NCBI GenBank assembly: GCA_964352675.1
Contig: CAYGSN010000022.1
Span: forward strand, 1-30,565
Reading direction: 5' to 3'
DNA from: CAYGSN01 sp964352675
Lineage (GTDB): Bacteria; Pseudomonadota; Alphaproteobacteria; Micavibrionales; Micavibrionaceae
Length of the DNA: 30,565 bases
The notes beneath the pieces were generated by a model. That model was not told the DNA's origin. It saw only the letters and a program-made list of their open reading frames with translations, and did not search any database. A program made the translations under genes and the position numbers. This document shows positions 24,690 through 30,565 of this stretch, one piece after another. The first letter of the stretch is position 1, and each line of letters opens with the position of its first letter.

Positions 24690-25766
24690 TTAAGCCTTTG
24701 CAGCTGTGCCACCCTGATTTTTTGGGTTTTTATCCAGCGGCCAGCGGGGGCGGGCTTTGATGTCCAGCGGGTCGCTCATCCCGGCGCGCAGGCGCTCCCG
24801 CCCCGCCCAGGCGATCATTGCGGCAGTATCACCGCAGAGCTCAAGAGGCGGCGCGTAAAACCGGAACCCTTTGTTTTCACATATTTTTTCAAGCGCGCCG
24901 CGTATCGCGCCATTGGCCGCCACCCCCCCGGAGACGACCAGTGTCGGCGTTTCATTCTTGTAATGCTCCTGAAATCGTTCCATTGCACGGCCACAGCGAT
25001 CTTTCATGACCTCCGCCATGGCAATTTGAAACGCGCAGGACAGCGCGGCAATGTCCAAACGTTTTAGATCACCGGGCGGCAAATTCTCAACATGATTGCG
25101 CACCGCTGTCTTCAGGCCCGAAAAGGAGAAATCCAGCTCTTTGCGGCCCTTCATGGGCGTGGGCAAGGGGAAGCGCTTCATCGCCTCCGCCGGATCATCA
25201 CACTCGCCTGCAATGCGCTCCAGCTCCGGCCCGCCGGGATAAGGCAGCCCCATCAGCTTGGCGGATTTATCAAAACATTCCCCGGCGGCATCATCCAGCG
25301 TGCTGCCCCAGAGCCTGTATTGCCCCACACCTTCAGCCACCAAAATCTGGGTATGTCCGCCGGAAATCAGCAGCAGCAGGTAGGGGAATTGAATATCGTC
25401 CGTCAGGCGCGGTGTCAGGGCATGGCCTTCCAAATGGTTCACCGCGATAAAGGGCAGGCCGCGTGCAGCGGCAATGGATTTGCCCGCCATCATGCCAACA
25501 AGCACGCCTCCAATCAGGCCAGGCCCGCAGGTCGCCGCCACGCCGTCCAGATCGTCAAAGGCCAGCCCCGCATCGCTCATCGCAGCTTTAATCAGCGTAT
25601 GCAGATGCTCCAGATGCGCGCGCGCCGCAATTTCCGGGACAACGCCGCCAAATTCGCGGTGCTCCTTCAGTTGCGACAGGACGAGGTTCGACAAAATGCC
25701 TGTCTCAGAGCACACAACGGAGGCCGATGTTTCATCGCAGCTTGTTTCGATGCCTAAAATCTTCAT
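24690..25766 (-). CDS. tsaD: tRNA N6-adenosine threonylcarbamoyltransferase
   Basis: Protein of 358 residues that transfers threonylcarbamoyl from its adenylate to A37 of ANN-decoding tRNAs (t6A). It begins MKILGIETSCDETS, as usual. The metal-binding pair His111 and His115 lies in VNHLEGH and the motif LLLISGGHTQILVA is present. VVSGGVAANGAIR and MIAWAGRERL complete the ASKHA fold. No TsaB or TsaE gene is in the window. It is divergent from hemC, with only 41 bases between the two starts; no strong ribosome site precedes the ATG. Confidence 0.96.
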   Translation of the reverse strand: MKILGIETSCDETSASVVCSETGILSNLVLSQLKEHREFGGVVPEIAARAHLEHLHTLIKAAMSDAGLAFDDLDGVAATCGPGLIGGVLVGMMAGKSIAAARGLPFIAVNHLEGHALTPRLTDDIQFPYLLLLISGGHTQILVAEGVGQYRLWGSTLDDAAGECFDKSAKLMGLPYPGGPELERIAGECDDPAEAMKRFPLPTPMKGRKELDFSFSGLKTAVRNHVENLPPGDLKRLDIAALSCAFQIAMAEVMKDRCGRAMERFQEHYKNETPTLVVSGGVAANGAIRGALEKICENKGFRFYAPPLELCGDTAAMIAWAGRERLRAGMSDPLDIKARPRWPLDKNPKNQGGTAAKA

Positions 25767-25787
25767 AATGGCGTTGTAAACAAGATA

Positions 25788-25802
25788 CTGTAGGAAGTAC
25801 AG
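25788..25802 (+). promoter_or_regulatory. Hairpin presenting the hemC ribosome-binding site
   Basis: CTGTA (25788-25792) and TACAG (25798-25802) are perfectly complementary around a GGAAG loop, five to six bases before the hemC ATG. The loop is the Shine-Dalgarno element, so the hairpin may present or limit it. It also falls within the 41-base tsaD/hemC divergent region and could instead be a palindromic operator. Confidence 0.35.
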
Positions 25803-25807
25803 AAATT

Positions 25808-26761
25808 ATGAAGACACTCAAAATCGGAACACGTGGATCGCCTTTGGCGCTGGTGCAGGCGGAAATGACGCGCGCTGCGCTGGAGGAAAAATTCCCGGAT
25901 CTGCAGACCGAAATTATCAAAATCCATACCTCCGGCGAATGGAACCCTAAAGACGGCGAGGTGCGCCTGAAAGATACCGAAGGCGGCAAGGGTCAATTCG
26001 CCAAGGAAATTGAATCAGCGCTGCTGGCCGGAGATATTGATTGCGGTGTGCATTCGATGAAGGATATGGATTCCCATTTGCCGGACGGCTTGATCCTGGA
26101 GCATATGCTGCCCCGGCAAGACCCAAGAGATGCTATTTTATACAATGACTTGGCCAATAATGGCCAATTAATTTCTGCCCTCCCCAAGGGCTTTACGGTG
26201 GGCACGGCCAGTGTTCGGCGACAGGCTTTTTTGCTGGCGCAGAACCCGGATCTGAATGTCGTGCCGTTTCGCGGGAATGTTGGCACGCGGCTGGAAAAGC
26301 TTAAGGACGGCCAGGTTGATGCGACTTTGTTGGCGCTGGCGGGGTTGAACAGGCTGGGTCTTCAAAATGAAATCGGCCGCATTTTGGAGCCGGAGGAAAT
26401 GCTGCCTGCGGCCGGGCAAGGGGCTGTCGGAATCGAATTGCGGGCCGATGATTCAGAAAATATAGCCATATTTGACCAATTAAATCACCGGGAAACAACG
26501 CTTTGCGTGTTGTGCGAACGGGCGGCGCTGGCGGTGCTGGACGGATCGTGCCACACGCCGATCGGGGCCTATGCGATACGCGAAAACGGCCAGGTGTACG
26601 TGCGTGTATGTGTCGTGGCGTTGGATGGCAGCCAGAAATTCGATGACGAAATGCGCGGGCCGGTCAAAACCAAAGATGATGCGCGCACGCTGGGCGCGGC
26701 TCTGGGACATCGGCTGAAGGCGCGGATTCCGCCGGGAATCCTCGCGCAAAAAGCGGATTAG
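25808..26761 (+). CDS. hemC: Porphobilinogen deaminase (hydroxymethylbilane synthase)
   Basis: Enzyme of 317 residues that polymerises four porphobilinogens to hydroxymethylbilane. It starts TLKIGTRGSPLALVQAEMTR. SALLAGDIDCGVHSMKDM, SVRRQAFLLAQNPDL, FRGNVGTRLEKL and LPAAGQGAVGIELR follow in order. The dipyrromethane cofactor attaches to Cys248 in LDGSCHTPIG. All key motifs are present. The ribosome site is AGGAAG. hemD follows ten bases later, so the two are an operon; the product of HemC is the substrate of HemD. Confidence 0.97.
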   Translation: MKTLKIGTRGSPLALVQAEMTRAALEEKFPDLQTEIIKIHTSGEWNPKDGEVRLKDTEGGKGQFAKEIESALLAGDIDCGVHSMKDMDSHLPDGLILEHMLPRQDPRDAILYNDLANNGQLISALPKGFTVGTASVRRQAFLLAQNPDLNVVPFRGNVGTRLEKLKDGQVDATLLALAGLNRLGLQNEIGRILEPEEMLPAAGQGAVGIELRADDSENIAIFDQLNHRETTLCVLCERAALAVLDGSCHTPIGAYAIRENGQVYVRVCVVALDGSQKFDDEMRGPVKTKDDARTLGAALGHRLKARIPPGILAQKAD

Positions 26762-26771
26762 GGGCGGACGG

Positions 26772-27476
26772 ATGATCCTGATCACGCGGCCGGAACAACA
26801 GGGGCGAGCCTGGGCCAAAACGCTTGAGGAACAGGGCTTTGAGACCCTGCTTTTTCCGGTTTTACAGATCGTGCCCGAAGAGTTCGAAATGCCCGATCTG
26901 GCAGGTTTTCAGGCGCTGGTTTTCACCAGCGGGAGGGCGGCTGAAGTTTGGATGCAGAAGAGCGCGAAGCGCGACATTCCGGCCTATGCGGTTGGCCAGA
27001 AAACCGCTGAAATTCTTACAAAAAACGGCTTTCAAACAGTGCATTCCGCTGATGGCGATGCGCAGGATTTGATCCGGCTTCTGGGCCGGAATTTGAGTGC
27101 AGAGAACGGCCCTGTATTGCATCTGCGCGGCCGGGAAGTGGCGGCTTCTATCCGGAAATCCATGGATATTCCGGCTGAAGAGATTATTGTTTACCGTACA
27201 CACTCCGCCGCCTCTATTCCGGAAGATGTGCTGCATGCTTTAACGGGAGGGCGGGTGCGTGCGGTTACGCTGTTTTCCCCACGTACGGCGCGGATATTTA
27301 TGGATCTTATAGAAGCTGAAGATATGCTGGAAGCCATTGCCGATACAAAAGCCTTGTGTATCAGCCAGAGCGTGATAGAGTGCGTACAGACCCAATCATG
27401 GCAAGACATGTACGTCTGCGAAGCGCCGAATGAAGAGGCAATGACCGAACTGGTGCGCGGCGTCTGTACGTCTTAA
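26772..27476 (+). CDS. hemD: Uroporphyrinogen-III synthase
   Basis: Protein of 234 residues with the loosely conserved HemD pattern: MILITRPEQQGRAWAKTLEE, then LVFTSGRAAEVW, YAVGQKTAEIL, LHLRGREVAASI, IIVYRTHSA, and VTLFSPRTARIF. It cyclises hydroxymethylbilane with inversion of ring D to make uroporphyrinogen III. Identification rests on this pattern and on the position directly after hemC. The start has GGGGCGGACGG upstream, ten bases after the hemC stop. Length is near the usual 230-260. Next comes a mitofilin-like gene, 31 bases on. Confidence 0.93.
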   Translation: MILITRPEQQGRAWAKTLEEQGFETLLFPVLQIVPEEFEMPDLAGFQALVFTSGRAAEVWMQKSAKRDIPAYAVGQKTAEILTKNGFQTVHSADGDAQDLIRLLGRNLSAENGPVLHLRGREVAASIRKSMDIPAEEIIVYRTHSAASIPEDVLHALTGGRVRAVTLFSPRTARIFMDLIEAEDMLEAIADTKALCISQSVIECVQTQSWQDMYVCEAPNEEAMTELVRGVCTS

Positions 27477-27507
27477 GCCCTTAAAGATGAGATAAGGACA
27501 GACAAAA

Positions 27508-29175
27508 ATGAGTAACCAAATCCAAAAACAGCCCATTGAAAATGCCGAGGAAGTCATTGAAAGGTTTGGTGGAATTCGACCAATGGCGAAGAAAATAAAC
27601 GTTGCCGTGACCACCGTGCAGGGCTGGAAAAAACGTAATTCCATACCGGCTGCGCGCTATGACGACATTGTACGTGCTGCTCAGGAGCATGATATTGCGC
27701 TGGATGATGTGGTTGGTTCTGAGAGTGCACCTGGTGATAGCTCCGCCCCGCCTGCGAATGAAAACGGCTCTTCCGAAGGCTTTGCGGCGGCGCGTACGTC
27801 TTCCCCCGCATCTTCTTCCTTTCCGCCCAGCGCAGCGCAGGGAAAACGCCCTGCCGATCATTCTCGGCCTTCCGCAAAAAGTCAGGGTGAGCAAGCCTCT
27901 TCGGCGACAGCAGCGATTGTCGGCGGCGCTTTGGTGGCCTTGTCTTTGGCCGCTGTGATCGTATTGCTCTGGCCGGGTCTGGGCGGCAAAAACGATGCCG
28001 AACGTATTGCGGAGCTTGAGCAAAAAGTTCAAGAACTGGAGGGCAATCTGGCTGATGCGCAGCAGGATAACGGGTTTTTCGGCGCATTGGTACCAAAGGC
28101 ACTGAGCGATAAAATCACCGATTTGCAAGGCCAGGCGCAGCGTACGCAGGAAAGCGTGAACAGCGCATTGGAACGCGTACAGGAAGTGTCCAACGATGTA
28201 CTGGGTGAAGATGCGGGTACGCTGGAAGAGCGTTTGGTCAAACTGGAGGAGCATGTCGGCGAGATTTCCGGTTCTCCGCAAATTGCAGCGCTTTTGGGCC
28301 GGATTCAGGGTTTCACCGCAACGGAAGACGGGCAAAGCCAGCTTCAGCAAAGCGTTTCCGAGTTGAGCGCATTTCTGGGTGTGGTGAATACCGGTACGGC
28401 AGAACAGCTCGATAGCGCGCTGGAACAGGCGCGCGAGCAGAGCACAGCGGTGAATGAAACATTGTCCGGGGTGCCGGGCACGGATCTGAAAGCCGCGGCT
28501 TTACTGCTGGGGATGACACAGTTCCGTTCCTCCCTGAACCGTGATAATCAGCCGTTTGAAGATGATTTGCAATTGTTGGTCAACCTGACCGGCGAGAACA
28601 ATCCGGAATTGCGCACCGCGCTGGAGCGGCTGGCGCCCTATGCGCAGGAGGGTGTTTTAACTCCTGGGGGACTGACCGAGGAATTTAAGGGCCTGACCGG
28701 CGATGTTGTTGTGGCGTCTCTGAAGGGTGAGGATGTTTCTATTCAGGACCGTGCTCAGGCGCGTTTTGGCGAGATGTTCCAGCTGGAAAAAGACGGTGAG
28801 CTGGTGACCGGCACGCCGACGCAGGCGACGTTGGCCAAGACCAATGATTTGCTGGAGCAGGGCGATCTGGCCGCCGCGATTGCATCCATGAAAACCCTGG
28901 ACGGCCCGGCTGCAGAAGCTGCAGTACCCTGGATGGATAAGGCGCAGGCGACGTTGCTGGCGCAGCAGCTCAAAGACTTTTTTGGCCAGGCCATCAACAA
29001 GGAAGCGTTTGGTTCCGCCGTTTCCGGCCTGACCGCGCAGGGCGGGAAAAGCCTGGAAGGGCGGACGACACTGGTGCAGGATGAGGCGAGCGGGATCAAT
29101 ATCCTGCGGATTGAAAAGTCGCCGTTTGAAAGCCTGCCCAAGGCTTCCTCCAATTTTGGAGGGTCACAAAATTAG
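27508..29175 (+). CDS. Mitofilin-like membrane protein with N-terminal HTH-like domain
   Basis: Protein of 555 residues. Residues 10-65 resemble a Cro/CI-type or carph-isopro-type helix-turn-helix: VIERFGGIRPMAKKINVAVT and TTVQGWKKRNSIPAARYDDI. A Ser/Pro/Ala-rich linker (about 70-130) leads to one transmembrane helix at about 133-155 (AAIVGGALVALSLAAVIVLL), then a coiled coil (ERIAELEQKVQELEGNLADA and more) and a long helical C-terminal region as in COG4223 proteins. Alphaproteobacterial mitofilin (Mic60-like) genes lie between hemD and hemY and shape intracytoplasmic membranes; the position here is the same. The N-terminal HTH-like domain would face the cytoplasm. Ribosome site AAGGA nine bases upstream. 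Confidence 0.85.
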   Translation: MSNQIQKQPIENAEEVIERFGGIRPMAKKINVAVTTVQGWKKRNSIPAARYDDIVRAAQEHDIALDDVVGSESAPGDSSAPPANENGSSEGFAAARTSSPASSSFPPSAAQGKRPADHSRPSAKSQGEQASSATAAIVGGALVALSLAAVIVLLWPGLGGKNDAERIAELEQKVQELEGNLADAQQDNGFFGALVPKALSDKITDLQGQAQRTQESVNSALERVQEVSNDVLGEDAGTLEERLVKLEEHVGEISGSPQIAALLGRIQGFTATEDGQSQLQQSVSELSAFLGVVNTGTAEQLDSALEQAREQSTAVNETLSGVPGTDLKAAALLLGMTQFRSSLNRDNQPFEDDLQLLVNLTGENNPELRTALERLAPYAQEGVLTPGGLTEEFKGLTGDVVVASLKGEDVSIQDRAQARFGEMFQLEKDGELVTGTPTQATLAKTNDLLEQGDLAAAIASMKTLDGPAAEAAVPWMDKAQATLLAQQLKDFFGQAINKEAFGSAVSGLTAQGGKSLEGRTTLVQDEASGINILRIEKSPFESLPKASSNFGGSQN

Positions 29176-29222
29176 CATATTTTGGCAGATTTCCACCCTC
29201 TCACACATGAAAGATTAGGCCC

Positions 29223-30565
29223 ATGATCCGCGCGCTTTGGTTCATGATCAAAGTTGCGATTGTCGTCGGCATTGCCGTTTGGGTGGCCGACCGGCCCGGC
29301 ACAATCCGAATTGAGTGGCTAAATTACGACCTGACGGTCCATGTCGGGTTGTTTCTGTTGATCCTGATCGGGCTGATGATTGTGGCCATGACGGTGTTTC
29401 ATTTTATCTATGGCCTGGTCAGTTTCCCGCAGACATGGCGGCGTTACCGCGATTACCAGAGCCGGGACAAGGGTTATCGCGCTTTGACGCGGGGATTGAC
29501 GGCTGTGGCGGCAGGAGATGCCAAAGAGGCCGCAAAGCAGGCCCGCCGGGCGCAGGATAATTTACCGGAGGATAAAGGTCTGCCGCTTTTGCTGGCCGGG
29601 CAGGCAGCGCGGCTGGAAGGCCGGGAGGAAGAAGCCTGCAAGCATTTTGCGGCCTTGCTGGAGCATAAGGATGCAGGGTTTCTGGGCGTACGCGGATTGA
29701 TGCAGGCGGCGATGGATGCAGGGGACCAGGATACAGCGCTGACGCTGGCGCAGCGAGCTTTGAAGCTCTACCCCAAACAGCACTGGATATTACTGTTGGT
29801 CTATGAGTTGGAGCTGAAAGCGCGGCGATGGGATACGGCGCGGGCGACATTGCGGCGCGCGGAACGGGTCGGTGCGCTGGAGGTTGAACGTGTTAAGGAG
29901 GACCGTGCCGCGATTTATACGGCGCAGGCCGATGCCGAAGTTGAGTCCGGATTTCCGGAGCAGGCGATTCGCAGCCTGGAAAAAGCGCGCAAGGCCGCGC
30001 CGGAGTTTATTCCGGCCGCGACGCGGCTGGCCAAATTGTATATCCAGGCCGGGAAACGCCGTAAGGCGCAGCGCCTGATCGAAGCGGTCTGGAAGCGCCA
30101 TTCGCATCCTGACCTGGCGCTTTATTGGGGCATGCTGGTGCCACCGGGAAAATCGAAAGATCCGATGGCGAAGCTGAAATGGATGGAAAAGCTGTGCGAT
30201 CTGAATTCTAAATCTGCCGCCGGGCACATTGCTTTGGCTGAGGTGGCGATGGATAAAAGCCTATGGGGCGAGGCGCGGACGCATTTGTTGCGCGCGTTAG
30301 AGATTGCGCCGGATGGCCGTGTGTACCGCATGTTGGCGAAGCTGGAGGAGCAGGGCGCGAAGGACGATCATGCAGCCAATGAATGGCTGGAAAAAGCCGC
30401 CGATGCTCCGGCGGAGTCGCGGTGGTTCTGCCGGGAAACCGGCCGCGTGTTTGAGGATTGGAAAGCATTCGCCAGTGCGCAGAGCGGGTTTAACACCATT
30501 TCATGGGGCACCCCGGATATGGAGAAGTATGGAGCCCATACTCTTGCCGCGCATGCACCATATCG
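29223..30565 (+). CDS. hemY: HemY-type haem biosynthesis membrane protein (3' end outside window)
   Basis: Open reading frame of 447 codons running past the window end without a stop. Two N-terminal membrane helices are visible (about residues 4-22 and 40-66: LFLLILIGLMIVAMTVFHFI), with the HemY N-terminal motif RIEWLNYDLTVHVG between them and YRALTRGLTAVAAGD after. TPR-like repeats follow (for example AGQAARLEGREEEACKHF and AYxxLAKLYIQAGKRRKAQRL-type segments). This is the proteobacterial HemY tetratricopeptide protein found with hemCD, not the protoporphyrinogen oxidase of the same name. The ATG at 29223 has only a weak AGG upstream and lies 47 bases after the mitofilin gene. Confidence 0.9.
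   Translation, partial: MIRALWFMIKVAIVVGIAVWVADRPGTIRIEWLNYDLTVHVGLFLLILIGLMIVAMTVFHFIYGLVSFPQTWRRYRDYQSRDKGYRALTRGLTAVAAGDAKEAAKQARRAQDNLPEDKGLPLLLAGQAARLEGREEEACKHFAALLEHKDAGFLGVRGLMQAAMDAGDQDTALTLAQRALKLYPKQHWILLLVYELELKARRWDTARATLRRAERVGALEVERVKEDRAAIYTAQADAEVESGFPEQAIRSLEKARKAAPEFIPAATRLAKLYIQAGKRRKAQRLIEAVWKRHSHPDLALYWGMLVPPGKSKDPMAKLKWMEKLCDLNSKSAAGHIALAEVAMDKSLWGEARTHLLRALEIAPDGRVYRMLAKLEEQGAKDDHAANEWLEKAADAPAESRWFCRETGRVFEDWKAFASAQSGFNTISWGTPDMEKYGAHTLAAHAPY

Noticed and set aside
27481..28350. Minus-strand open frame (289 codons) opposite the mitofilin gene
   Set aside because: Arg/Cys-rich composition and full overlap with a gene that fits the hem cluster; a shadow frame.
1..30565. 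CRISPR array, insertion sequence or prophage
   Set aside because: No regularly spaced identical repeats, transposase, integrase or phage structural genes were seen; the S74 domain alone does not indicate a prophage.

Overview
The window looks like the chromosome of an alphaproteobacterium. GapR (DUF2312), a COQ9-family protein, an ABC1/UbiB-type kinase and the block tsaD<>hemC-hemD-mitofilin-hemY are all typical of that class. The large S74 protein, the Rcp1-type receivers and a lone DotI/IcmL-domain protein would fit a Micavibrio-like or other deep-branching lineage, but that placement is inference from memory of the families, not from a tree. There is no IS element, integrase, phage module or CRISPR array. 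Coding density is high and no gap exceeds about 240 bases.

Layout. (1) 1-39: the 3' end of a tRNA. (2) 87-4576, minus strand: a signalling cluster, in transcription order receiver, membrane Cache-HAMP-PAS histidine kinase, two Rcp1-like receivers, and a small histidine kinase with no sensor domain. The last four genes overlap or lie within 20 bases of each other. (3) 4687-11556, minus: one 2289-residue protein. It has an N-terminal pilin-like hydrophobic segment, five long tandem modules rich in YadA-like head repeats, an S74 intramolecular chaperone domain with its Ser-Lys dyad, and a C-terminal membrane helix. (4) 11796-14985, minus: an RDD-family membrane protein overlapping an ABC1/UbiB-type kinase. 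(5) 15101-17966, plus: an AT-rich sigma-70 family factor, COQ9, a DotI/IcmL-like exported protein and GapR. (6) 18008-19043: two unrecognised genes. (7) 19053-22032: acetyl-CoA synthetase followed by a 58-codon two-helix membrane protein, a small exported membrane protein, and an EVE-domain protein. (8) 22069-23376, minus: two tandem ECF-like sigma factors. (9) 23571-25766, minus: gpsA and tsaD. (10) 25808-30565, plus: hemC, hemD, a mitofilin-like protein with an N-terminal helix-turn-helix-like domain, and hemY running off the window end.

How they fit together. The hem genes make uroporphyrinogen III and a membrane protein linked to late haem synthesis. The ABC1 kinase and COQ9 both belong to ubiquinone metabolism, although a sigma factor lies between them. 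The signalling cluster has more receivers than kinases and no DNA-binding output domain, so it probably acts through protein-protein phosphotransfer. It lies just downstream of the giant surface protein on the same strand, but a functional link is only a guess.

The most unusual items are the giant S74 protein with membrane segments at both ends, the predicted DNA-binding domain joined to a membrane mitofilin, the isolated DotI/IcmL protein translationally coupled to COQ9, three sigma factors without recognisable anti-sigma partners, and an exact 15-base match to the T7 promoter core at 4105-4119.
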